From: Bacteroidota bacterium
GTDB taxonomy: Bacteria > Bacteroidota > Bacteroidia > 2-12-FULL-35-15
NCBI GenBank assembly: GCA_017303895.1
Contig: JAFLBF010000021.1
Coordinates: 1-47,134, forward strand
Reading direction: 5' to 3'
Length of the DNA: 47,134 bases
The notes beneath the pieces were generated by a model. The model had not been told where the DNA came from. It saw nothing but the letters and a program-made list of their open reading frames with translations, and did not search any database. How positions within the stretch are numbered: the first letter of the stretch is position 1; each line of letters begins with the position of its first letter. Position numbers and translations under genes: made by a program. Of the stretch, positions 5,777 to 12,532 are shown in pieces.

Positions 5777-6847
5777 ATGAATTTAATGCAAGAAATAGTC
5801 TTTACGGCTGGGCAACACAACAATAAAAATGTCATATGGTGTAAATTTCCTAAAAATGATTTGGTATTATCTGCTCTCAAAAAGCAATTTCCTTTTTGTC
5901 GATGGAGTAATACAAACAAGTGCTGGTATATAACTGATAGCGTAGAGATTAGAAAAAAAATTAATATTTCTCAAGCAGAACCTACAAAAAATTTAATTCA
6001 TAAAGTTCATCCAATCAATCAGGTTGCACTGCAAAATATACAAAATCAACTACAACTTAAAGCATATAGTTCTAATACAATAAAGGTTTACCTTACAGAG
6101 TTTGTACAGTTATTGGTAATTTTAAAACACCATCCTATAAACGAACTTACTGCCGATAGATTAAAATCATACTTACTTTATTGTGTTAATGAATTAAAGC
6201 TATCAGAAACCCATTTAAATAGCCGACTGAATGCTATTAAATTTTATTTTGAGCAAGTACTCCATAAAGAAAAATTCTTTTTTGATATACCTCGTCCAAA
6301 ATCCAAAAGCACTTTACCAAAGGTCTTAAGTACAAAGGATATTCAAAAATTATTTGAAGTAACAACTAACATAAAACATAAATTGATGTTGCAATTGTGT
6401 TATGGAATGGGTTTGCGTGTAAGTGAAGTGGTGGAACTTAAAATTACTAATATTGACAGTAAACGTATGCAAGTGCTAATTGAAAACTCAAAAGGAAAAT
6501 CTGATAGATATGTTAACTTACCCGAATCTGTTTTGGCTTTACTCCGCACTTATTATAAAACTTACAAGCCTAAAAATTATTTATTTGAAGGACAATATGG
6601 CGGACAGTACTCTATTCGTAGTGTTCAATCCGTTTTTAAAAATGCCATGCTAATTGCTAAAATAAATAAATCAGTTGGTATTCATAGTTTAAGGCATAGT
6701 TATGCTACACATCTTTTGGAATATGGAACAGATATGGTCTTTATTCAAAAGCTACTTGGACACAAGGATATGAAAACAACCATGATATATGCAAAGGTTG
6801 GAAAAAAGGAAATTCAAAATGTGAAAAGTCCTTTGGATAATATGTAA
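5777..6847 (+). CDS. Tyrosine recombinase, IntI/XerC-like
   Basis: The protein is about 356 aa. Numbering from the GTG at 5774, the catalytic set of the family is complete: Arg215 (GMGLRVSE), Lys in the SKGKSDR turn (240-242), HSLRHS with His304 and Arg307, His330 (LLGH) and nucleophile Tyr339 (TTMIYA). A SAM-like N-terminal core-binding domain spans about 85-165. A separate N-terminal extension (about 1-65, with RWSNTNKCWYI) precedes it. The C-terminus, MIYAKV...VKSPLDNM, parallels the MIYTHV...VRSPLDAL ending of IntI1, and LPESVLALLR parallels LPESLAPSLR. The extra IntI segment between the second and third patches appears absent. It is divergent from the cassette blocks, as an integron integrase would be. 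The ATG at 5777 directly follows the GTG and is preferred. Confidence 0.85.
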   Translation: MNLMQEIVFTAGQHNNKNVIWCKFPKNDLVLSALKKQFPFCRWSNTNKCWYITDSVEIRKKINISQAEPTKNLIHKVHPINQVALQNIQNQLQLKAYSSNTIKVYLTEFVQLLVILKHHPINELTADRLKSYLLYCVNELKLSETHLNSRLNAIKFYFEQVLHKEKFFFDIPRPKSKSTLPKVLSTKDIQKLFEVTTNIKHKLMLQLCYGMGLRVSEVVELKITNIDSKRMQVLIENSKGKSDRYVNLPESVLALLRTYYKTYKPKNYLFEGQYGGQYSIRSVQSVFKNAMLIAKINKSVGIHSLRHSYATHLLEYGTDMVFIQKLLGHKDMKTTMIYAKVGKKEIQNVKSPLDNM

Positions 6848-6976
6848 CTAAGTATTTTATCAGTCACAACAATTAAATACCCCAAAAAGCACCACTCAAA
6901 TTAAAACAGAAAGTAGAAATATGTTGAAATCTACATAAATTTATTATGGTTGATATATATTTTCTAATTTTATGCC

Positions 6977-7798
6977 ATGTCCAAGACTAAAGACAAAGAT
7001 TTAAACAAGCGTAAGCCCCGAAAAGGAGTTTACTTGTCTGACATTGCAATAAAGGAAATTACAGAAGTGTTATCACATTATAACACTGAACAAAAGATAG
7101 AGTTGATTGAACATTTACAACAAATGTTTAAAGAAGTGACTGAATATTTCAAAACTAATAGTGAAAACATTTATAAAAATTACGCTGAACGCCAACAGGA
7201 ACTATTAAAAAAGTATGGCAAACTATTTAAACCCTTTGCAAATAAACGCTTTGATAATTATTTTGATTTTAAACGCATTTTAAGCATAAAAGATTATTAT
7301 ACAGCAGAAGAATATAATCAATTAGAAAGCAATGACGATTTAACAGAGCAAGACATCTATGAACTCACAACATCCATGCGTAATTTTCTGAACGGCGAAT
7401 TACATTTTCTTTATTTAGATCGAGAGCCTCAATTTCCTACGACCGAAAATGAATCAAAAGAAGACGTAGAAAAAGAAAGTACCGAGATGCAACAACTACT
7501 CGCTTTACATTATCTCTTAAAAGCAGGATTTAATATGGAGGCTAGAGGTAGTAACTCTGTAAGTGAACTAACTCAACTGGCACATTTACTACTGGGTAAA
7601 AAATTTACCTCATTACAGAACTCAAGTATCTACAAAAAATATAAAAAGCTACCTAATTTCGATAGCACATCACAATTAATTAAGGATTTAAAACATATCC
7701 GCCCGTATTTTGAGAAATTAGACCTCAAAAACATTGTAGAACTCATCAATAAAGACTTAAAAGAAGCCGAAATTGATAAGAAAACCAGCAAAAAGTAA
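6977..7798 (+). CDS. Unrecognised accessory protein beside an iteron-like array
   Basis: This 273-aa protein has a basic N-terminus (SKTKDKDLNKRKPRKG), an amphipathic helical region (about 25-75), an acidic stretch (about 140-170) and a C-terminal part (about 172-260) with ALHYLLKAGF and LAHLLLGKKF. The C-terminal pattern is loosely reminiscent of RteC-like proteins of Bacteroidota mobile elements, but I cannot make a firm match. The repeat array begins 7 bp after its stop, which is the usual place of the binding sites of a replication initiator or an autoregulated DNA-binding protein. That link is inference only. It is 129 bp downstream of the tyrosine recombinase. Confidence 0.6.
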   Translation: MSKTKDKDLNKRKPRKGVYLSDIAIKEITEVLSHYNTEQKIELIEHLQQMFKEVTEYFKTNSENIYKNYAERQQELLKKYGKLFKPFANKRFDNYFDFKRILSIKDYYTAEEYNQLESNDDLTEQDIYELTTSMRNFLNGELHFLYLDREPQFPTTENESKEDVEKESTEMQQLLALHYLLKAGFNMEARGSNSVSELTQLAHLLLGKKFTSLQNSSIYKKYKKLPNFDSTSQLIKDLKHIRPYFEKLDLKNIVELINKDLKEAEIDKKTSKK

Positions 7799-7805
7799 TT
7801 CTATC

Positions 7806-7940
7806 CGTCAATTTCCATAAAGTTAATCGTCAATTCGTTTAACTTATCCGTCAATAAATTCATTTTAAAGCGTCAATGAATCAAATTAGTCGTCAATTGT
7901 AAAAAGATAAAGCGTCAATTTATTTTCTTATCCGTCAATT
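7806..7940. repeat. Iteron-like array: seven phased CGTCAAT repeats
   Basis: CGTCAAT occurs at 7806, 7828, 7849, 7871, 7891, 7913 and 7933, always on the same strand, with spacings of 22, 21, 22, 20, 22 and 20 bp. That is two helical turns each time, so all copies face the same side of the DNA. Five copies continue CGTCAATT, and several are preceded by CTTATC or TAAAG. Unlike CRISPR, the repeat is short and the gaps are AT-rich filler. The layout fits plasmid iterons, an initiator-binding origin, or a transposase-binding end. The rest of the gap to 8161 has no gene. Confidence 0.75.
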
Positions 7941-8058
7941 GCTGCCTAATTCATTTTCTGTTTTCAATTCCTCCCATAATGCTCCCGAAATGGAGTATTG
8001 ATGTTTAAAAAATAAATTCTTAAAATTTTCACTCTGATTATCATGCAATTAATCCAAT

Positions 8059-8108
8059 TGGGTATACCCATAGGTTAAGCCCATGCCAAAAATCTGCCCC
8101 CACCTTTG
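8059..8108 (+). promoter_or_regulatory. Candidate operator and promoter of the small-gene operon
   Basis: A perfect 12-bp palindrome, TGGGTATACCCA (8059-8070), lies about 30 bp upstream of CACCTTTG (8101-8108), one base from the -7 consensus TAnnTTTG. The ATG at 8162 follows after about 50 bp. The palindrome is a plausible repressor site; the regulator is unknown. Confidence 0.4.
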
Positions 8109-8161
8109 TGTTGTTAAACTAAAAAATCAAAACGACAATTAACAATTAAAAACGACAGAAA

Positions 8162-8557
8162 ATGGAAAAAACAGCAGAAAAAACAAACACAGCAAACACC
8201 ACAATGATTAGTACAAACTGCGCATCACACGACATGGTAGTACAAATCTTAACAGAACACAAAATAGCTTACAAAGAGCTTGGTAAAGACCAGAAAGAAA
8301 ACACCGTTCTTCAAGTAACTTATACAGATGAGCAAAAGCCTCTTGTTAATGATATTCAAGTCCTCATTAATTTCATTGAAGATGTGCTTGCCTTATTCAT
8401 GCCAATAGCAATCAAATTTTTAAAAGCCTTTGGTGAAGAAGCAGAATCAGCTTTAAAACAATTGCAAGAAAAGTATGCAAAAAAAGATTCAGCCGAAAAC
8501 TATTCAGAAAGCAACCCACTAAATCAAAACACAAATGGAAGCGACAACACAAACTAA
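8162..8557 (+). CDS. Unrecognised small protein, first gene of an island operon
   Basis: This 131-aa protein has a Thr/Asn-rich N-terminus, a small mixed region (about 22-65), a hydrophobic segment (about 66-90, FIEDVLALFMPIAIKFLKAF) that may be amphipathic or membrane-associated, and an Asn/Ser-rich tail. No family is recognised. It overlaps the next start by 23 bp, and the three following genes are packed with gaps of 2 bp or less, so all four are probably one transcript from the promoter near 8101. Its role in the mobile element is unknown. Confidence 0.6.
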   Translation: MEKTAEKTNTANTTMISTNCASHDMVVQILTEHKIAYKELGKDQKENTVLQVTYTDEQKPLVNDIQVLINFIEDVLALFMPIAIKFLKAFGEEAESALKQLQEKYAKKDSAENYSESNPLNQNTNGSDNTN

Positions 8558-8882
8558 TCAAAATACAACACCCAATAACTCAGCAGCCAATATCCCCGAA
8601 TGGGTAATGCACTTGCTTACGGGACTTGGCACTATGGGCGCAGAATACATGTTATTTATTAAACCCTTGCAAGAAAAAATGGAACTGCAAACACAATTAA
8701 TAAAAGAATATGGAGAACGTATTGAGGAATTAGAAGAACTATTGCAAAGCCCTCGAAAAACAAAGAGAGTTTCCCGAACCACTCAAGAAGATGAAGACGA
8801 TGATGAAAATGAGTTGTTTAGCATAAAACGAAAACCAGTTTCACATTCAAAGGCAAACAGACCCACGCATTTAAGACTATAA
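8535..8882 (+). CDS. Unrecognised small protein with coiled coil
   Basis: This 115-aa protein has a Gln/Asn/Thr-rich start, a short hydrophobic stretch (about 23-42, WVMHLLTGLGTMGAEYMLFI), then a heptad-like helix (about 44-70) with EKMELQTQLIKEYGERIEEL, and an acidic run (EDEDDDENE) before a basic tail. This resembles a small membrane-linked or oligomerising accessory protein, but no family is recognised. It overlaps the previous gene by 23 bp and ends 2 bp before the next, consistent with translational coupling. Confidence 0.6.
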   Translation: MEATTQTNQNTTPNNSAANIPEWVMHLLTGLGTMGAEYMLFIKPLQEKMELQTQLIKEYGERIEELEELLQSPRKTKRVSRTTQEDEDDDENELFSIKRKPVSHSKANRPTHLRL

Positions 8883-8884
8883 CT

Positions 8885-9145
8885 ATGAAACCAAGAAATA
8901 CGAAAGAAGAAATTATCAAAGTACCGTCAGACATACTACTGGATGTATTAACTGTAATAGTTAAAGAACGTTTACGTCACGAAATATCACAAGTATACGG
9001 AAACAGGGGAATCGTAGAAATTTCTTTATACCTAAGTAATGATACGTCAAAACATGAAAAGGTATTAGATAATATTCAATCTATAATGGAAGAATATAAC
9101 GAGTACAGGTATTCACAGAACGAAGAATTAAACTGGAAAGAATAA
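8885..9145 (+). CDS. Unrecognised 86-aa protein
   Basis: This short charged protein has a predicted helix (about 12-34, VPSDILLDVLTVIVKERLRH), a possible strand (VEISLYL) and an acidic end. No motif, signal peptide or membrane segment is clear. It is the third gene of the tight operon, starting 2 bp after the previous stop and ending 1 bp before the next start. It may bind DNA or act as an accessory factor, but nothing in the sequence decides this. Confidence 0.55.
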   Translation: MKPRNTKEEIIKVPSDILLDVLTVIVKERLRHEISQVYGNRGIVEISLYLSNDTSKHEKVLDNIQSIMEEYNEYRYSQNEELNWKE

Positions 9146-9146
9146 G

Positions 9147-9821
9147 ATGGAAAAAGAGTGTTTGCATTGTAAGAAAATATACAAAATTCAAAGAATTGAT
9201 GCGATTTATTGTTCTCGCTCTTGCCGACAAATGGCTTATATGCTCAGAAAAGCAGCAGCAGCAAAAACAATTTCTTCAAATGAGATTTTAAGTGGTGGTA
9301 ATCAAATAACCACTAAAATTCAGCCTGAAAAAAGTATGACCGAAACACCAATTTTCATTAAAACAGCGCAAAAGTATATTAATCACGATAGTAGATTTTT
9401 GCAAAAAATTAGGTTAGAAACAGTAGATAATGACAAACTATTAGCTTTAAACAAATGCCTTAAAACCCACCAAGACATTCATAATTATTGGATAGGACAA
9501 CGCTTGCGTTGCTTAATAGAATGTTTGCTATTGTTTTCAGAAGCAAACCTTACACCCGTAACTGACCTTATGGAATTATGCAATGCTTTTACTTATCTAC
9601 GTAAATCAATTCACTACCAAAGTATGAATGAAATATTTCCTTATAAAACCGTAATAGAAAACCTAAATTATAAACTAAAAACATTGTGTTTAAAATGCAA
9701 GAAAAATGAACAGATAAAATTCAGGATGCAAGAAAAGGATAAGATAGAGTTGATAGTAGTTCGTTATGAACTTGCCCAATTTTTCAGGAAAGAAAAATTC
9801 AGTCAACTAAATTTTGAATAA
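9147..9821 (+). CDS. Zinc-ribbon protein of unknown function
   Basis: The protein is 224 aa. The N-terminus holds a compact zinc-binding motif, ECLHCKKIY...AIYCSRSCRQMAY, with two CxxC-type pairs (Cys5, Cys8, Cys22, Cys26) of the kind seen in small treble-clef/zinc-ribbon DNA-binding domains. The rest (about 60-224) is helical, with no recognised fold. It is the last gene of the four-gene operon. The zinc motif makes a nucleic-acid-binding role likely; the target is unknown. A hairpin with arms ACAGCC/GGCTGT at 9854-9871 follows the stop. Confidence 0.6.
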   Translation: MEKECLHCKKIYKIQRIDAIYCSRSCRQMAYMLRKAAAAKTISSNEILSGGNQITTKIQPEKSMTETPIFIKTAQKYINHDSRFLQKIRLETVDNDKLLALNKCLKTHQDIHNYWIGQRLRCLIECLLLFSEANLTPVTDLMELCNAFTYLRKSIHYQSMNEIFPYKTVIENLNYKLKTLCLKCKKNEQIKFRMQEKDKIELIVVRYELAQFFRKEKFSQLNFE

Positions 9822-9963
9822 GCAAATTTAATAACAATAAATTAGCAGTATTTACAGCCTTTTCGGGCTGTTAAAAAAAGAACTTTTGTGTGTGGAAAGA
9901 TTTGATTATCTTAGACATTAACCCTGAATTCTATGGGTTTTTACAAGAGTTCTTTGACATGCT

Positions 9964-9970
9964 GGGAGGT
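9964..9970 (+). promoter_or_regulatory. Strong Shine-Dalgarno sequence, unusual for this genome
   Basis: GGGAGGTG ends 4-5 bases before the ATG at 9975. Most genes in this window lack any such motif, so it both fixes the start of the 70-aa gene and suggests foreign origin. Confidence 0.6.
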
Positions 9971-9974
9971 GAAA

Positions 9975-10187
9975 ATGAAAAAACATAAAAGACTGAGCAT
10001 AGAAGAACTAAAGAGTTATCCGGGCTTTGAAATTTTTACGGAAGAAGAAGCGGAGCAAGCTATTAAAACATTAGAAAGCTTGTCTATTCTTCTTTACGAA
10101 CTGTTCATGAAAGAAAAGAATGAAAATGTAAAACATTTAAAACAAGAAGAAAATCATGAAACAGAACAACAACGCCTTGCTGCTTAA
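9975..10187 (+). CDS. Small helical protein upstream of the serine recombinase
   Basis: This is a 70-aa protein starting MKKHKRLSIEELKSYPGF. An earlier in-frame ATG at 9933 would add 14 residues, but the ATG at 9975 follows a strong Shine-Dalgarno sequence and gives a normal basic start. The protein is helical and acidic with no recognised domain. Its end overlaps the start of the serine recombinase gene by 32 bp, so the two are probably coupled. Small partner genes next to recombinases often act as directionality or regulatory factors, but nothing here proves that. Confidence 0.6.
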   Translation: MKKHKRLSIEELKSYPGFEIFTEEEAEQAIKTLESLSILLYELFMKEKNENVKHLKQEENHETEQQRLAA

Positions 10188-11760
10188 TAAATTTGCAAAA
10201 GGCAAACAATCGGATACCATAGTTACAGAGGTATTAAATTGTGTCATTTACACCCGTGTAAGCTCAAAAGAGCAAATGGACACAAACCAAAGTCTTGAAT
10301 GGCAAAAAAAATATTGCGAAGAGTATGCAATCAAAAATAAACTCAACATCAAGGGTTACTTTGGCGGAACTTATGAAAGTGCAAAAAGTGATGAGCGTAA
10401 GGAGTTCAACCGGATGCTAAAATTTGTAAAAGCCAGTAAAGAAGAGATAACTTATATCCTTGTTTACAGTTTGGATAGATTTAGCAGAACAGGAGATAGC
10501 GCCATTTATATTGCCAGTGAACTAAAGAAAGTTGGTGTTAACATCATGGCTGTTACACAGCCAATAGATACCAATTCACACGCAGGTGCTTTGCAACAAA
10601 ACATCCAGTTTATTTTCAGCAAATACGATAATGATTTGCGAAGACAAAAAACCATTGACGGCATGCGTGAAAAATTACTTCGTGGAGAATGGATTGGTGT
10701 TGCACCCAAAGGTTATAGGTATGTAAAAGGAGCCGAAAAGCAAACCATCATTATCAATGAGCAGGGAGAGTTGGTTCGGCAAGCTTTTGAGTGGCGTGCC
10801 AATGGAATGACCTACGATCACATTGTAGAGAAATTAGCGAACTACGGAATGAAAATGCCAAAGCAAACCTTAACAGACACTTTCAGAAATCCTTTTTACT
10901 GTGGTTATCTTTCGCATAATCTTCTGAATGGTGAGTTAGCTAAAGGGAAACATCCTCCACTTATAAGCGAGGAATTGTTTTTTAGGGTGAATGAACTTAA
11001 GAAAACAGATGGGTTTAAATGCAACAAGGTAAATGACAACTTGCCGCTTCGGGTATTTGTAAAGGATGCAGAAACGGGCGTTCCATTCACTGGCTATCTT
11101 GTAAAAAAGAAAGGGCTTTATTACTATAAAGTCAATAAGATTGGAATACACGTCAATAGAAGCGTCAAGATTATGCATTCCAAGTTTCATGAGTTATTAT
11201 CCCAATATGAGATAAACCCTGCCTATTTGGAGCCTTTAAAGGCGCAATTAGGTTATACTTGGGAAAACCTGACAGAAACCAACACAAGCGAGAAAAAGGG
11301 GCTTTCCTTGCAATTACATTCGGCAGAGGAAGAATTCAAAATCCTACGTAAAAGGCATGCTTTAGGGCAGGTAAGTTTGGATGTTTATACAGAGTTTGGC
11401 GAGGAAATGGAAAAGAAGGTAAAAGCTATTTCTGAAGAACTAGCAAAATTGGAACAAAATTTATCGAACCCAAAAGAGCTCATCAATTACACCTGCAAAA
11501 TGGCCTGTAACCTTAGTAAAATGTGGGATTGTGGCGACTTCTACCAAAAACAGATGTTTCAAAACACCATGTTTCCTGCCGGTTTGGGTTATGATGCAAA
11601 AATTGAGCATTATCGAACCGCAGAAGTAAATTGCATTTTCTCTCTAATCGCTGATTTATCAAAGGATTGGAGCGAAAATAAAAACGGGACTTCTCAAATT
11701 TTTATTGAAAAGTCCCGCTCAGTACCCGGGGCGGGACTTGAACCCGCACTATCGCAATGA
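10156..11760 (+). CDS. Large serine recombinase (site-specific integrase)
   Basis: The protein is 534 aa. An N-terminal resolvase catalytic domain spans about 28-170, with YTRVSS giving catalytic Ser36 and SLDRFSR giving conserved Asp/Arg at 107-111. A Recombinase domain (about 180-290, with GYRYVKG and FRNPFYCGYL) and a coiled coil (about 375-440) follow. The zinc-ribbon cysteines of many relatives are not clear here. The Bacteroidota-type end (FPAGLGYD) is at about 473-480. The last residues (VPGAGLEPALSQ) are encoded antisense to tRNA-Leu and look like run-on into chromosome sequence. Such enzymes integrate and excise mobile elements. It starts inside the end of the preceding small gene. 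Confidence 0.9.
   Translation: MKQNNNALLLNKFAKGKQSDTIVTEVLNCVIYTRVSSKEQMDTNQSLEWQKKYCEEYAIKNKLNIKGYFGGTYESAKSDERKEFNRMLKFVKASKEEITYILVYSLDRFSRTGDSAIYIASELKKVGVNIMAVTQPIDTNSHAGALQQNIQFIFSKYDNDLRRQKTIDGMREKLLRGEWIGVAPKGYRYVKGAEKQTIIINEQGELVRQAFEWRANGMTYDHIVEKLANYGMKMPKQTLTDTFRNPFYCGYLSHNLLNGELAKGKHPPLISEELFFRVNELKKTDGFKCNKVNDNLPLRVFVKDAETGVPFTGYLVKKKGLYYYKVNKIGIHVNRSVKIMHSKFHELLSQYEINPAYLEPLKAQLGYTWENLTETNTSEKKGLSLQLHSAEEEFKILRKRHALGQVSLDVYTEFGEEMEKKVKAISEELAKLEQNLSNPKELINYTCKMACNLSKMWDCGDFYQKQMFQNTMFPAGLGYDAKIEHYRTAEVNCIFSLIADLSKDWSENKNGTSQIFIEKSRSVPGAGLEPALSQ
11681..11718 (-). terminator. Intrinsic terminator of tRNA-Leu
   Basis: On the minus strand CGGGACTT (11717-11710) pairs with AAGTCCCG (11692-11685) around an AT-rich loop, followed by TTTTTATTTT. 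It lies about 6 bp past the tRNA 3' end. It is inside the last codons of the serine recombinase gene on the other strand. The arm at 11710-11718 can also pair with 11731-11739 inside the tRNA T-arm. Confidence 0.7.
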
Positions 11761-11807
11761 TAACAGGATTTTAAGTCCTGCGTGTCTACCAATTCCACCA
11801 CCTGGGC
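11723..11807 (-). tRNA. tRNA-Leu (anticodon UAA)
   Basis: The 85-nt gene begins GCCCAGGTGGTGGAATTGG. The anticodon arm is CAGGA-CTTAAAA-TCCTG, giving TAA. It has the long variable arm typical of leucine tRNAs and the T-arm GCGGGTTCAAGTCCCGC. The acceptor stem has one A-C mismatch. CCA is not encoded. Its 3' half is antisense to the last codons of the serine recombinase. The gene is intact. Confidence 0.95.
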
Positions 11808-11811
11808 ATCC

Positions 11812-11841
11812 TAAAAAAAATAAACCTTTTGGGAAGGTTTA
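11812..11841 (-). terminator. Intrinsic terminator between the two tRNA genes
   Basis: On the minus strand AAACCTT pairs with AAGGTTT around CCCAA, followed by ATTTTTTTT. It would end a transcript from tRNA-Gly, so tRNA-Leu may need read-through or its own promoter. Confidence 0.7.
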
Positions 11842-11848
11842 TCTCTCT

Positions 11849-11924
<76 letters not shown>

Positions 11925-11935
11925 TTATGGGATTG

Positions 11936-11966
11936 CAAAAGTAAGTATTTTTTTAAATCTGCAAAA
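11936..11966 (-). promoter_or_regulatory. Promoter of tRNA-Gly
   Basis: On the minus strand TTTTGC (11966-11961) and TACTTTTG (11943-11936) match the Bacteroidota -33 and -7 boxes, with about 18 bp between them. The tRNA starts about 12 bp downstream. This is the clearest promoter in the window. Confidence 0.75.
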
Positions 11967-12003
11967 CTTTTTTCAAAAAAACCTCGAAATTTTATTTCCC
12001 CCA

Positions 12004-12038
12004 TTTTGGCTCTCCAATACACATAGTATGTATATTTA
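12004..12038 (+). promoter_or_regulatory. Promoter of the TerB-like gene
   Basis: TTTTG (12004-12008) and TATATTTA (12031-12038, one base from TAnnTTTG) are spaced about 22 bp apart and lie just before the ATG at 12059. Confidence 0.45.
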
Positions 12039-12058
12039 TAGAGAAATATTAGAAGCGT

Positions 12059-12421
12059 ATGACTAAGATGAATAAAGTAATGGCAGGCTATCACATGCTT
12101 ATGATCCTGTCGCAAGTAGATGGTGAATTCGACAAATCGGAAGGAAAAGTGATCGTAAAATACCTACAGGATGCTTTCCCCTACCGTTTTAACCTGGATC
12201 ATGAAATGGAAATCCTAAGTGCTTTGCCTAAAGAGGACTATTTCCTGCATTTTAACAATGCCATGAACGATTTTTACGAGGATTCACTGCCTCAAGAACG
12301 TACCGACTTCTTGAATTTTGCCGTTAAAATGGTAAAAGCCGATAAAAAGATCACCGTTGAGGAAAATAAATATTTGAAAGAGTTATTCTTTGCCTGGGAA
12401 TCGGAATACGAAGGGGCGTAA
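12059..12421 (+). CDS. TerB-like family protein
   Basis: This 120-aa all-helical acidic protein has the TerB-like pattern: an N-terminal helix with MLMILSQVDGEFDKSEGKVI, and a second half repeating the theme (FAVKMVKADKKITVEENKYL). The paired acidic D-G-E / D-K-K-I-T turns are the metal-binding positions of the family. The family was named for tellurite resistance, but most members, including single genes like this, have no proven link to it. It is cytoplasmic. It is divergent from the tRNA genes and convergent with mutS. An internal ATG at 12068 is an alternative start. Confidence 0.7.
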   Translation: MTKMNKVMAGYHMLMILSQVDGEFDKSEGKVIVKYLQDAFPYRFNLDHEMEILSALPKEDYFLHFNNAMNDFYEDSLPQERTDFLNFAVKMVKADKKITVEENKYLKELFFAWESEYEGA

Positions 12422-12532
12422 TAGTAATTAGAGAATTATAGAGTTGGAGAGTTGTTAGGTTTTCTGATACTTGGCACTTGCTTCTTGACTCTTTTATCTT
12501 CCCTCCTAATACTTCATACCTGATACTTTGTA
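12422..12532. repeat. Dispersed TACTT-rich intergenic repeat
   Basis: The gap between the TerB-like gene and mutS is filled by repeated words: CTGATACTTGGCACTTGC, then CCTAATACTTCATACCTGATACTTTGTACT. Related words recur at 17284-17402. No gene or T-tailed terminator is seen here. Confidence 0.45.

Larger units (their letters stand above)
1..11722. mobile_element. Accessory region / genomic island bordering tRNA-Leu
   Basis: This stretch is visibly more AT-rich than the sequence to its right. It holds a tyrosine recombinase with a cassette-like array, an iteron-like repeat block, a run of small unrecognised genes and a large serine recombinase that abuts tRNA-Leu. No housekeeping gene is seen in it. 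The right edge is inferred from the recombinase gene running into the tRNA. The left edge lies outside the window, so the true extent, and whether this is one element or several nested ones, cannot be settled here. Confidence 0.6.

Noticed and set aside
7806..7940. CRISPR array
   Set aside because: The repeat is only 7-8 bp with 12-15 bp AT-rich gaps of no spacer-like character, and no cas gene is present. Helical phasing fits iterons better.
9854..9871. Intrinsic terminator after the zinc-ribbon gene
   Set aside because: The hairpin ACAGCC/GGCTGT is followed by TAAAAAAAG, not a T-run, on the plus strand, and there is no T-run on the other strand either.
12059..12421. Tellurite resistance determinant
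   Set aside because: It is a lone TerB-like protein with no other ter genes, so a resistance role is not supported.
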